NCBI GenBank assembly: GCA_050633625.1
Contig: JBOEGW010000004.1
Coordinates: 310,001 to 374,000, forward strand
Direction: 5' to 3'
Length of the DNA stretch: 64,000 nt
From: JBOEGW01 sp050633625
GTDB lineage: Bacteria > Pseudomonadota > Alphaproteobacteria > Rhodobacterales > Rhodobacteraceae
Shown here: positions 26,666 through 35,178 of the stretch, piece after piece
Layout of the letters: every line of letters begins with the position of its first letter
Numbering within the stretch: the stretch's first letter is position 1
The notes under the pieces: generated by a model
Databases searched by the model: none
What the model saw: the letters and a program-made list of their open reading frames with translations, nothing else
What the model was told of the DNA's origin: nothing
Position numbers and translations under genes: made by a program

Positions 26666-27843
26666 GGGGGGCGGTTTTGAGCGTGGCGTTCATGCCGCTG
26701 GTGGATGCTGCCCCTTTTGTTGTCGCGCAGGAAATGGGATTTGCTGCGGAAGAGGGCATCACGCTGGATTTGGTGCGCGCGCCAAGCTGGTCTTCGGTGC
26801 GCGATATGTTGGCTTTTGGCCGGGTTGAGGCGGCGCATATGTTGTCGCCCGTGCCTGTCGCAACGGCCTTGGGGCTTGGGGGCGGGGGCACCCAGTTTGA
26901 AGCCTTGTCCGTGACCTCGGTGAATGGCAATGTGATTGGGGTGACGGCGGCCCTTGCCAAAAAAATGCGTGCGGCGGGCTACGGGTTTGATTTCGCGGAT
27001 GCGCGCGCGGCGGGCGAAGCGTTGATCGCCGCCTCAGAGGAAAAACTTCGGATCGGCGTGCCGTTTCCGTTTTCGATGCACGCTGAGCTTTTGTATTACT
27101 GGTTGTCCTCGCTTGGGCTTCCCGCGCCGCAAGGCGTGACAATCCGCACAGTGCCGCCCCCCTTGATGGCTGACGCAATTGACGCGGGGGAGATCGACGC
27201 TTTTTGCGTGGGCGAGCCTTGGGGGTCGATCGCAGTGGAGAACGGTGTCGGCTCATTGCTTTTGCCGGGGCGGGCGATTTGGTCCTTTGCGCCGGAAAAA
27301 GTGCTGGCTGTGCGCCGAGACTGGGCCGCGAGCGAGCCAGATTTATCAGCCCGATTGATCCGGGCGTTGTGGCGCGCGGGGCGCTGGTTGGCGGATCCTG
27401 CCTCACGCGTTCTGGCGGCCGAGCTGATGTCGCACAAGGATTACCTCGATCTCAGCCCGGAAATTATTGACCGGGCGTTGTCGGGGCATTTCGTCATAGC
27501 ACCTTCGGGCGATCACCGCACGGTTGAGGGGTTTAGTGAATATCATGCGGGGGCGGCTGGGTTTCCTTGGCGTTCGCAAGCGCAGTGGATCGCCTGTCAA
27601 CTGGCGGCGCGCACCGGGCTTGATCGCGCGGACGCGGCGCATAAGGCCGCCGATGTCTTTCGCCCAGATCTCTACCGCGCGGCGCTTGAGGGAATCGGTG
27701 CGCCCTTGCCGGGGGCGTCCTCCAAGATTGAGGGGCATTTTGAGCATGAAGAAGCTGTGGCGTCCCATGATGGACGACTCATCTTGGCGGCAAATGCGTT
27801 CTTCGATGGCCGCTTTTTTGACCCAAACACCCCTGAACGCTAA
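26662..27843 (+). CDS. nasS: Nitrate/nitrite sensor NasS (NrtA-like, cytoplasmic)
   Basis: NasS looks like the nitrate-binding protein NrtA (shared signatures include GEPWGSIAVENGVGS and the HAELLYYWLSSLGLP region) but has no signal peptide, which fits a cytoplasmic sensor. It binds NasT and frees it on sensing nitrate or nitrite. The 393-residue gene overlaps nasT by four bases. The NtrC-like site and ANTAR leader begin within 100 bp of its stop. Confidence 0.92.
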   Translation: MRGAVLSVAFMPLVDAAPFVVAQEMGFAAEEGITLDLVRAPSWSSVRDMLAFGRVEAAHMLSPVPVATALGLGGGGTQFEALSVTSVNGNVIGVTAALAKKMRAAGYGFDFADARAAGEALIAASEEKLRIGVPFPFSMHAELLYYWLSSLGLPAPQGVTIRTVPPPLMADAIDAGEIDAFCVGEPWGSIAVENGVGSLLLPGRAIWSFAPEKVLAVRRDWAASEPDLSARLIRALWRAGRWLADPASRVLAAELMSHKDYLDLSPEIIDRALSGHFVIAPSGDHRTVEGFSEYHAGAAGFPWRSQAQWIACQLAARTGLDRADAAHKAADVFRPDLYRAALEGIGAPLPGASSKIEGHFEHEEAVASHDGRLILAANAFFDGRFFDPNTPER

Positions 27844-27850
27844 GAAAACC

Positions 27851-27867
27851 TGCACAATTTTTGTGCA
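27851..27867. promoter_or_regulatory. NtrC-type binding site upstream of the nrtA leader
   Basis: TGCACAATTTTTGTGCA is an inverted repeat with 7-bp arms. It agrees with the consensus NtrC site TGCACCANNWTGGTGCA at nearly all defined positions, including both TGCAC/GTGCA ends. It is centred about 80 bp before the predicted nrtA leader start. Adjacent is a second perfect repeat, TTTGCTGC-ATC-GCAGCAAA (27868-27886). Nitrogen control of nitrate uptake would be expected. Confidence 0.65.
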
Positions 27868-27903
27868 TTTGCTGCATCGCAGCAAAAACGCCCCCATGTT
27901 TCG

Positions 27904-27934
27904 TTGAACGGGAGAGCCGGGAGGCGCATAGATA
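27904..27934 (+). promoter_or_regulatory. Possible promoter of the nrt-nir-nas operon
   Basis: TTGAAC (27904-27909) with a weak -10 candidate around 27927-27934 (CATAGATA) would start the transcript right at the first ANTAR hairpin. The -10 is poor, as expected for an activator-dependent promoter, and the call is tentative. Confidence 0.35.
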
Positions 27935-27937
27935 GGG

Positions 27938-28005
27938 CGTAGCTTGGCAATGGCGCCCAGTTATGACCACCCAACACTTTGGGAAAGATGAGCAAAGCCG
28001 CTCGT
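27938..28005 (+). promoter_or_regulatory. ANTAR two-hairpin RNA (NasT target) in the nrtA leader
   Basis: Hairpin P1 (27938-27965) has a stem with one mismatch and the hexaloop AAUGGC (27949-27954). Hairpin P2 (27988-28005) has a 6-bp stem and the hexaloop AAAGCC (27994-27999). Both loops carry A at position 1 and G at position 4, the defining feature of ANTAR-bound RNA. P2 shares its 3' half with the 5' arm of the terminator that follows, so P2 and the terminator cannot form together. Bound NasT would stabilise P1/P2 and allow read-through into nrtA. Confidence 0.85.
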
Positions 28006-28046
28006 ATCCGCGTGTTTTTATGCGCGGAACGTGAGCGGCTTTTTTT
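27996..28046 (+). terminator. Leader terminator controlled by NasT
   Basis: AGCCGCTC (27996-28003) pairs with GAGCGGCT (28033-28040), with an inner stem CCGCG (28008-28012)/CGCGG (28023-28027), followed by a run of T to 28046. It sits 56 nt before the nrtA start and overlaps ANTAR hairpin P2, making it an attenuator rather than an end-of-gene terminator. Confidence 0.88.
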
Positions 28047-28101
28047 GCGTTTCGACTCGACCTCCTCCTGAGTTGGACCGCTTTGCAACGGGGAATTGAA
28101 G

Positions 28102-29469
28102 ATGAAAAAACTTTTGACTGCCTTGATCGCGACAACCGCGCTCACCGCACCGGCGATGGCCGAAATGTTGGAGCTTGAAAAGGATGAGCTGACCTTTGGC
28201 TTTATCAAGCTGACCGATATGGCGCCGCTGGCAGTGGCTTATGAGCAGGGCTTTTTTGACGACGAAGGGCTGTTTGTGACGCTGGAAGCGCAAGCGAACT
28301 GGAAGGTTCTGCTGGATGGTGTGATTTCTGGCACTCTCGATGGCGCGCATATGCTCGCCGGGCAGCCTTTGGCCGCGACAATCGGGTACGGGACAGAGGC
28401 CCATATCGTTACACCGTTCTCGATGGACCTGAACGGCAACGCGATCACTGTGTCCAACGAAGTTTGGGATTTGATGAAGCCGAACCTGCCGATGGATGGC
28501 GACAAGGTTGCGCACCCGATTTCCGCAGAACACCTCAAACCTGTGATCGAGAAATTCAACGCGGACGGCAAGCCGTTCAACATGGGTATGGTGTTCCCGG
28601 TTTCCACACATAATTACGAGCTGCGTTACTGGCTGGCGGCGGGCGGGATCAATCCCGGCTTTTACAGCCCGGATGATGTCACCGGCCAATCCGGCGCTGA
28701 GGTCTTCCTGTCCGTGACGCCCCCACCGCAAATGCCAGCGACCCTCGAAGCGGGCACGATTTCTGGCTACTGCGTAGGTGAGCCATGGAACCAACAAGCC
28801 GTTTTCAAAGGCATTGGCGTGCCGGTGATCACCGATTACGAACTTTGGAAAAACAACCCAGAGAAGGTGTTTGGCATCAATGCATCCTTCGCTGAAGAAT
28901 ATCCAAACACCACGCTGGCTGTGACCAAAGCCTTGATCCGCGCGGCGATGTGGCTTGATGAAAACAACAATGAAAACCGTCCCGAAGCCGTCGAAATCCT
29001 GTCGCGTCCCGAATACGTGGGTGCAGATTACGAGGTGATCGCCAACTCCATGACAGGGACGTTTGAATACGAAAAAGGCGATGCCCGAGAGGTGCCCGAT
29101 TTCAACGTGTTCTTCCGCTATAACGCCACATACCCCTATTACTCGGACGCCGTGTGGTACCTCACACAAATGCGTCGTTGGGGCCAAATCGCTGAAGCCA
29201 AGCCTGATAGCTGGTACGATGAAGTGGCGAAATCTGTCTATAAACCAGACATTTACATGCAAGCCGCGGCCATGCTGATCGAAGAAGGTCACGCCACTGC
29301 TGACATGTTCCCGCCTGCGGATGAGGACGGATACAAAGACCCAACGCCAGCGACAGATGTGATTGATGGCATCGGTTTTGATGGCATGACCCCCAACGCC
29401 TACCTTGAAAGCCTGCCAATCGGCTTGAAAGGCGAGCAAATCGTCGAAGGCGGCGAAGTGAAGGGCTAA
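28102..29469 (+). CDS. nrtA: Nitrate ABC transporter substrate-binding protein
   Basis: NrtA captures nitrate (and nitrite) in the periplasm for the NrtBCD importer. The 455-residue precursor has a Sec signal peptide MKKLLTALIATTALTAPAMA, cleaved before EMLELE. Family signatures include FGFIKLTDMAPLAVAYEQG near the mature start and GYCVGEPWNQQAVFKG in the second lobe. The ATG at 28102 is used; a TTG two codons earlier lacks support. It is the first gene after the NasT-controlled leader. A strong hairpin separates it from nrtB. Confidence 0.93.
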   Translation: MKKLLTALIATTALTAPAMAEMLELEKDELTFGFIKLTDMAPLAVAYEQGFFDDEGLFVTLEAQANWKVLLDGVISGTLDGAHMLAGQPLAATIGYGTEAHIVTPFSMDLNGNAITVSNEVWDLMKPNLPMDGDKVAHPISAEHLKPVIEKFNADGKPFNMGMVFPVSTHNYELRYWLAAGGINPGFYSPDDVTGQSGAEVFLSVTPPPQMPATLEAGTISGYCVGEPWNQQAVFKGIGVPVITDYELWKNNPEKVFGINASFAEEYPNTTLAVTKALIRAAMWLDENNNENRPEAVEILSRPEYVGADYEVIANSMTGTFEYEKGDAREVPDFNVFFRYNATYPYYSDAVWYLTQMRRWGQIAEAKPDSWYDEVAKSVYKPDIYMQAAAMLIEEGHATADMFPPADEDGYKDPTPATDVIDGIGFDGMTPNAYLESLPIGLKGEQIVEGGEVKG

Positions 29470-29477
29470 GGCCCGTC

Positions 29478-29504
29478 GCCCCTCGCCGCGATTTGGCGGG
29501 GGGC
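29478..29504 (+). other. Intercistronic hairpin between nrtA and nrtB
   Basis: GCCCCTCGCC (29478-29487) pairs with GGCGGGGGGC (29495-29504) over ten positions around a 7-nt loop. No U-run follows. Such structures after binding-protein genes often protect the 3' end and raise binding protein over permease. Confidence 0.65.
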
Positions 29505-29529
29505 ACATCTATTTAGGAGAGACCCCAAA

Positions 29530-30615
29530 ATGACAACCGTTGACCCGGAATTTGCCGCCGATGCAGCCAAGGAAGCCCGCAAGGCGCGCCTGTTTACCCG
29601 CATCAATAAGGCGGATACCTACTTTAGAGTTTTGGGGTTTGCATGGATCACCCCGATCCTTAAGGCCATCGCCGGAGACAATCCGCGCGCCCAGATGAAG
29701 GACATCTGGACCTTGCTTGGGGTGCCCGTCTTGGCGATTGTCGGCTTTTTGCTGCTCTGGGGTGCGCTCGCGCCCAAGGTCCAAACCTCGCTTGGTGCGA
29801 TCCCGGGTCCGGCGGCTGTTTGGTCTGAAATGGTCAGCCTTCACAAGGACGCCCAAGCCAAAGCTGCAAAAGAAGAAACCCACTATGAGCGCGTTGAAAA
29901 ACGCAATGCCCGCCTGATTGAGCAGGGAAAAGCGGATCAGGTGAAGGACATTCCTTACACAGGCGCGCCAACGTATTATCAACAAATCTGGACGTCGATC
30001 AAAACCGTGTTCTTTGGTTTTGTGATTGGCTCCGCGATTGCCATTCCGATCGGGATTTTGGCCGGCCTTAGCCCGACAGCGAACGCGGCTGTGAACCCGA
30101 TCATTCAAATTTTCAAACCCGTTTCCCCGCTCGCATGGTTGCCGATTGTGACGATGATCGTCTCGGCATTGGCGGCGCAGGGCACCGATGGTTTGTTCCC
30201 CAAGAGCTTCATTATTTCCGCCATTACCGTGACGCTTTGTTCGCTTTGGCCCACTTTGATCAACACATCCCTTGGGGTTGCCTCGATCGACAAAGACCTT
30301 GTGTCGGTCTCTAAGGTTCTGAAAATGAACACATATACGAAGATTATCAAACTCGTGTTGCCCTCCGCATTGCCGTTGATCTTCACCGGGCTGCGCCTGT
30401 CGCTTGGTGTGGGCTGGATGGTGCTGATCGCTGCGGAAATGCTGGCGCAAAACCCCGGTCTTGGGAAGTTCGTCTGGGATGAATTCCAAAACGGCTCGTC
30501 GCAATCTCTCGCGCGGATCATGGTTGCTGTCTTCACCATCGGGATTATCGGCTTCTTGCTCGACCGGGTGATGTTCACGCTGCAATCGCTCTTTACCTTC
30601 TCGAACAACCGGTGA
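29530..30615 (+). CDS. nrtB: Nitrate ABC transporter permease
   Basis: NrtB forms the inner-membrane channel of the nitrate importer. The 361-residue protein has a long N-terminal cytoplasmic extension with one membrane segment (about 65-85), a polar loop, then five to six segments. The inner-membrane ABC permease (EAA-type) contact region lies around SKVLKMNTYTKIIKLVLPSA, followed by LPLIFTGLRLSLGVGWM. The ATG follows AGGAGAG. The stop overlaps the start of the ATPase gene. Confidence 0.92.
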   Translation: MTTVDPEFAADAAKEARKARLFTRINKADTYFRVLGFAWITPILKAIAGDNPRAQMKDIWTLLGVPVLAIVGFLLLWGALAPKVQTSLGAIPGPAAVWSEMVSLHKDAQAKAAKEETHYERVEKRNARLIEQGKADQVKDIPYTGAPTYYQQIWTSIKTVFFGFVIGSAIAIPIGILAGLSPTANAAVNPIIQIFKPVSPLAWLPIVTMIVSALAAQGTDGLFPKSFIISAITVTLCSLWPTLINTSLGVASIDKDLVSVSKVLKMNTYTKIIKLVLPSALPLIFTGLRLSLGVGWMVLIAAEMLAQNPGLGKFVWDEFQNGSSQSLARIMVAVFTIGIIGFLLDRVMFTLQSLFTFSNNR

Positions 30616-32318
30616 TCGACATGGGTATTCTTAGCTTCAAAAATGTTTCGAAATCTTTCGGCCAAGGCACCCACGCGGCGCATGTGCTCAAGGACATCAA
30701 CCTAGAGGTGGAAGAGGGCGAATTTCTGGTGTTGCTCGGGTTTTCCGGCTCCGGCAAAACCACCCTCATCAACCTGCTCGCCGGGCTGGAAAAGCCAACC
30801 AAAGGCGAGGTGTTGTTCAAGGGCGCGCCCATCGAAGGCCCCGGCCCAGAACGCGGGGTGATCTTTCAGAGCTATTCCTTGATGCCTTGGCTGACAGTGC
30901 AAGGGAATGTGATCCTGGCGTTGGAAACTGTCTTTCCAAAGATGCCAAAGGCGGAGCGCGAAGAAAAAGCGGCGCATTACATCAAAATGGTGGGCCTGAG
31001 CCATGCAACGACGCGCCGTCCGGCGGAATTGTCGGGCGGGATGCGCCAACGGGTGAACGTGGCGCGCGCACTGGCGATGAACCCTGAGGTGCTGTTGCTG
31101 GACGAACCATTGTCGGCATTGGATGCGTTGACGCGCGCCAACCTTGGCGATGAAATCGAGCAAATCTGGACCACTGACAAGAAGACCTGTGTTCTCATCA
31201 CCAACGATGTGGATGAGGCGATTTTGCTGGCGGATCGCATTATTGCGCTGAACCCAGATGGGACGCTTGGTGAGGAGTTCAAAGTCGAATTGGACCGCCC
31301 GCGGGATCGGTCTGCGATGAACACAGATGATACGTTCAAAGCGTTGCGCGCCAAGGTGACGACCTATTTGATGGATGTTGGGCTTGAGGCAAAAACGGAA
31401 GGTTCGCGCGAGTTGCCAGCCGTTACCCCGATCCACGGTGTCGCGTCTGATGTGCCCTCCGCCGTGCTTGAGGCGAGCGGATCGAGCCGGATTGACCGCT
31501 TTCTAGATTTCTCCCAAATCCACAAAATCTACCCAACTCCGAAAGGCCCGCTGACGGTCGTTGAGAATTTCGACCTCAAGGTTGATAAAGGGGAGTTCAT
31601 CTCGATCATTGGTCACTCTGGCTGTGGGAAATCCACGGTTCTGACAATGGCTGCCGGTCTGAACCCGATCTCTAAAGGTGTGATCAACCTCGATGGGAAA
31701 GGCGTTTATGGCGCCGACCCGGAACGCGCTGTTGTGTTCCAATCGCCAAACCTCTTTCCTTGGCTCACGGCGAAGGAAAACGTGTCGATTGGCGTGGACA
31801 AAGTGTATCCGCGTGCTTCGCGCCAAGAACGTCAGGACATTGTTGAGTATTACCTCGAACGTGTCGGGCTTGGCGATTCCATGGACAAAGCGGCCGTGGA
31901 TATGTCCAACGGCATGAAACAACGTGTCGGGATTGCGCGCGCTTTTGCGCTCAGCCCGAAGTTGCTGCTGCTGGATGAGCCTTTCGGGATGCTCGACAGC
32001 CTCACACGTTGGGAGCTTCAAGAGGTGTTGATGGAGGTTTGGAGCCGGACCAAAGTCACGGCGATTTGTGTCACCCATGACGTTGATGAGGCGATTTTGC
32101 TCTCGGATCGTGTGGTGATGATGACCAACGGACCGCAAGCCACAATTGGCAAAATCACGGAGGTTGATCTGCCGCGCCCGCGCACCCGTAAGGCATTGCT
32201 TGAGCACCCAGACTATTACACCTACCGCCAAGAGGTTCTTGATTTCCTTGAGGAATATGAACATGGCGCGACCCCGAAATCCAAAACACCGGCGCCCAAA
32301 GCCGTTGCCGCGGAGTAA
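30612..32318 (+). CDS. Tandem nitrate ABC transporter ATPase (NrtC/NrtD-type fusion)
   Basis: Two complete ABC ATPase domains lie in one 568-residue chain. Domain 1 (about 5-260) has Walker A GFSGSGKT (43-50), signature LSGGM (140-144) and Walker B LLLDEP, but its switch position reads TNDVDEA, with Asn198 in place of the usual His. Domain 2 (about 295-550) has Walker A GHSGCGKS, a normal VTHDVDEA switch, but a weaker signature MSNGM. There is no NrtA-like C-terminal regulatory domain as in cyanobacterial NrtC. The GTG start overlaps the nrtB stop; an ATG at 30621 is the alternative. Confidence 0.9.
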   Translation: MIDMGILSFKNVSKSFGQGTHAAHVLKDINLEVEEGEFLVLLGFSGSGKTTLINLLAGLEKPTKGEVLFKGAPIEGPGPERGVIFQSYSLMPWLTVQGNVILALETVFPKMPKAEREEKAAHYIKMVGLSHATTRRPAELSGGMRQRVNVARALAMNPEVLLLDEPLSALDALTRANLGDEIEQIWTTDKKTCVLITNDVDEAILLADRIIALNPDGTLGEEFKVELDRPRDRSAMNTDDTFKALRAKVTTYLMDVGLEAKTEGSRELPAVTPIHGVASDVPSAVLEASGSSRIDRFLDFSQIHKIYPTPKGPLTVVENFDLKVDKGEFISIIGHSGCGKSTVLTMAAGLNPISKGVINLDGKGVYGADPERAVVFQSPNLFPWLTAKENVSIGVDKVYPRASRQERQDIVEYYLERVGLGDSMDKAAVDMSNGMKQRVGIARAFALSPKLLLLDEPFGMLDSLTRWELQEVLMEVWSRTKVTAICVTHDVDEAILLSDRVVMMTNGPQATIGKITEVDLPRPRTRKALLEHPDYYTYRQEVLDFLEEYEHGATPKSKTPAPKAVAAE

Positions 32319-32323
32319 AGGAC

Positions 32324-32743
32324 ATGGACGCCCAGACCATCGCTTTGGTGCAAGATAGCTTCGCAAAAGTCGAGCCGATTGCCTCGGAGGCCGCTGCCAT
32401 TTTCTATGCGGATCTCTTTGCCTCAGCGCCACAAGTGCGGCCGTTGTTTGGCGAGCGCATGGATGAGCAGGGCATGAAGTTGATGGCCACGCTTGGCGTT
32501 GTTGTGAACGCTTTGAATGAGTTGGAGACTGTCATTCCAGCAGCAGAGGCGTTGGCGCTGCGTCATGTCGAATACGGGGTCGAAGCTGAACATTACGACG
32601 CTGTCGGGGCGTCTCTTATTCGCACGTTAAAACAAGGGCTGGGCAGTGAATTCACGCCTGCCGTTAAGTCCGCCTGGATCGAAACCTACGGCCTTGTGGC
32701 CAAGGTGATGATCGAAGCGGCATATGGAAAGGATGCCAAGTAA
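32324..32743 (+). CDS. Single-domain globin of the nitrate operon
   Basis: This 139-residue protein has the globin fold of flavohaemoglobins without the reductase domain. The proximal haem histidine is in ALRHVEYGVEAEHYDAVG, which matches the flavohaemoglobin F-helix pattern, and the N-terminal LVQDSFAKVEPIASEAAAIFY forms the A/B helices. It starts 5 bp after the ATPase gene and its stop overlaps the nirB start, so it is built into the operon. A role in handling nitric oxide formed by nitrite reduction, or in electron or oxygen supply, is inferred. Confidence 0.85.
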   Translation: MDAQTIALVQDSFAKVEPIASEAAAIFYADLFASAPQVRPLFGERMDEQGMKLMATLGVVVNALNELETVIPAAEALALRHVEYGVEAEHYDAVGASLIRTLKQGLGSEFTPAVKSAWIETYGLVAKVMIEAAYGKDAK

Positions 32744-35178
32744 TGGCTGATAAACTCGTCGTTATCGGAGCCGGGATGGCCTCTGGTCGGTTGCTGGAAC
32801 ATCTGTTTGATACAGATCCCGGCGCCTATGATGTCACAGTGTTCAACGCTGAGCCTCGCGGAAACTATAACCGTCTGATGCTTTCGCCGGTTTTGTCTGG
32901 TGAAAAGACATATGCCGAAATCGTCACCCATGACGATCAATGGTATGACGACAACAACGTGACCTGCCGCTTTGGCGAAAAGGTCGTGTCGATTGATACC
33001 GCCAGAAAAGTTGTTGTTGGGGAAAACGGCGAAGTCGCCTATGACAAACTGGTGTTCGGCACAGGGTCCAACCCTTTCATGATCCCGATGCCGGGCCATG
33101 ACCTCAAAGGTGTGATCCCGTACCGCGACCTTGAAGACACCGAAAAAATGATGGGTCTTGGCGACAAGCCCGGCGCGCGCGCAGTTGTGATCGGTGGCGG
33201 TTTGCTCGGGCTTGAGGCGGCCGCTGGTATGGCGGCGCGCGGCGTTGACGTGACCGTAGTGCATATCATGGGCCACCTGATGGAGCGTCAGCTCGACGAG
33301 GCAGCCGGATATTTGCTGCGTAAGTCCCTGATGGACAAAGGGATCAAAGTCCTGACCCAAGCCAACTCGAAAGAAATCGTCGATGATGGCACCGGGCATG
33401 TGCGCGCCTTGATGCTGGATGATGGCACCGAATTGCCCTGTGATTTGCTGGTCATGGCGGTGGGTATTCGCCCCAATATCAAGCTGGCCGCTGACAATGG
33501 CATCGCCTGTGGCAAGGGCATTCATGTGGACGATCAGATGGCAACATCGGTCCCTGATGTCTATGCGCTTGGCGAATGTGTGGAGCACAACGGTGCGATC
33601 TTTGGCCTTGTTGCCCCATTGTATGACCAAGCCAAAGTGCTCGCCAAAACCTTGCTCGGTGAGGAGGCGACCTTTGTAAACAAAGAAGTCTCCACCAAGC
33701 TCAAAGTCACGGGCTGTGATTTGTTCTCGGCGGGGGATTTTGCCGAAGGCGATACGCGCGAAGACATCGTGTTTCGCGATCCCGCGCGCGGTGTGTACAA
33801 ACGGCTGGTGCTGGAAGGCGGCAAGATCGTTGGTGCTGTTATGTATGGCGACACGGCGGATGGGGCTTGGTTTTACAGCCACATCAAAGACAAAACAGAC
33901 GTCGAGGAAATGCGCGATACACTGATTTTTGGCCCAGCCTATCAGGGGGGCGGCTCCTCGGACCCGCTCGCGGCCGTTGCAGCCTTACCGGATGATGCAG
34001 AAATCTGTGGGTGCAACGGCATTTGTAAAGGCACAATCGTAGAGGCGATCCAGAATGGCGCCACTGATCTGGGCGCCGTGCGGGCGACCACCAAAGCCTC
34101 CAATTCTTGCGGAACCTGCACGGGATTGGTGGAACAGGTTATGGCGCTTACGCTTGGCGATGAGTTCGAAAGTGGCTCATCCGCGGTCTGTGGCTGCACT
34201 GAGCTGAGCCACGAAGACCTGCGCCGCTTGATCAAGGCACAAGAGCTGAAATCCCAGCCCGCCGTCTGGCAGGAATTGGGCTGGACCACGCCAAATGGTT
34301 GCCATGTGTGTCGCCCGGCTGTGAACTACTACCTCTTGTCGGATTGGCCCCTCGAATACCAAGACGATCCGCAATCGCGCTTTGTGAACGAGCGCAACCA
34401 CGCCAACATCCAAAAAGACGGCACCTATAGTGTTGTCCCGCGTATGTGGGGCGGGATCACCACGCCCGACGAGCTGCGCGCCATCGCCAATGCCGCCGAC
34501 AAATACAACGTGCCCACGGTCAAGGTCACGGGGGGGCAACGCATCGACCTTTTGGGCGTTCGCAAAGAAGACCTGCCGGATATTTGGTCCGATTTGAACG
34601 AGGCCGGGATGGTCTCGGGGCACGCCTATTCCAAAGGTTTGCGGACAGTGAAAACCTGTGTTGGCACGGATCATTGCCGCTTTGGCACCCAAGACAGTAC
34701 AGGGCTTGGGATCAAAATTGAGAAGCACATGTGGGGGTCTTGGTCGCCGCATAAACTCAAACTTGGGGTCACGGGCTGTCCGCGCAACTGCGCTGAAGCC
34801 ACCTGCAAGGACATCGGCGTTGTTTGTGTCGATTCTGGCTACGAGATTTCCATCGGCGGGGCCGCCGGGATGGAAGTGAAAGAAACCCAATTCCTCGTCA
34901 AAGTTGCGACCGAAGACGAAGTCATGGAATGGATTTCGGCGGTGACACAGCTTTACCGTGAAGGCGGGAAGTACCTCGATCGCTTGTTCAAATGGCTCGA
35001 CAAAGTGGGGCTGGAATGGGTGCAGGATCACCTCGCTGTGGACGAAATCCGCAAGGCCGCCGCTGACCGTTTTGAGCTGTCACAGTCGGTGTATCGCAAA
35101 GACCCTTGGGCCGTGGAAGCCGCCAAAAAGGCGCGCTATGCACCGCTCGCAGATATCACATTGGAGGCGGCAGAATGA
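32743..35178 (+). CDS. nirB: Assimilatory nitrite reductase large subunit (NADH)
   Basis: NirB reduces nitrite to ammonium with six electrons. Domains in order are FAD/NAD(P) binding (VVIGAGMASGRLLEHL at the start and VVIGGGLLGLEAAAGMA), a BFD-like [2Fe-2S] domain (CGCNGICKGTIVEAI and SCGTCTGLVEQVM), then the sirohaem/[4Fe-4S] half with TCVGTDHCRFG and GCPRNCAEATCKD supplying the four cysteines. The 811-residue length is normal. It overlaps the globin gene by one base and nirD by four. Confidence 0.96.
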   Translation: MADKLVVIGAGMASGRLLEHLFDTDPGAYDVTVFNAEPRGNYNRLMLSPVLSGEKTYAEIVTHDDQWYDDNNVTCRFGEKVVSIDTARKVVVGENGEVAYDKLVFGTGSNPFMIPMPGHDLKGVIPYRDLEDTEKMMGLGDKPGARAVVIGGGLLGLEAAAGMAARGVDVTVVHIMGHLMERQLDEAAGYLLRKSLMDKGIKVLTQANSKEIVDDGTGHVRALMLDDGTELPCDLLVMAVGIRPNIKLAADNGIACGKGIHVDDQMATSVPDVYALGECVEHNGAIFGLVAPLYDQAKVLAKTLLGEEATFVNKEVSTKLKVTGCDLFSAGDFAEGDTREDIVFRDPARGVYKRLVLEGGKIVGAVMYGDTADGAWFYSHIKDKTDVEEMRDTLIFGPAYQGGGSSDPLAAVAALPDDAEICGCNGICKGTIVEAIQNGATDLGAVRATTKASNSCGTCTGLVEQVMALTLGDEFESGSSAVCGCTELSHEDLRRLIKAQELKSQPAVWQELGWTTPNGCHVCRPAVNYYLLSDWPLEYQDDPQSRFVNERNHANIQKDGTYSVVPRMWGGITTPDELRAIANAADKYNVPTVKVTGGQRIDLLGVRKEDLPDIWSDLNEAGMVSGHAYSKGLRTVKTCVGTDHCRFGTQDSTGLGIKIEKHMWGSWSPHKLKLGVTGCPRNCAEATCKDIGVVCVDSGYEISIGGAAGMEVKETQFLVKVATEDEVMEWISAVTQLYREGGKYLDRLFKWLDKVGLEWVQDHLAVDEIRKAAADRFELSQSVYRKDPWAVEAAKKARYAPLADITLEAAE

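Noticed and set aside
28018..29508. Long minus-strand open frame opposite nrtA
   Set aside because: Composition is His/Arg/Phe-rich without motifs, and the plus strand encodes a clear nitrate-binding protein with signal peptide.
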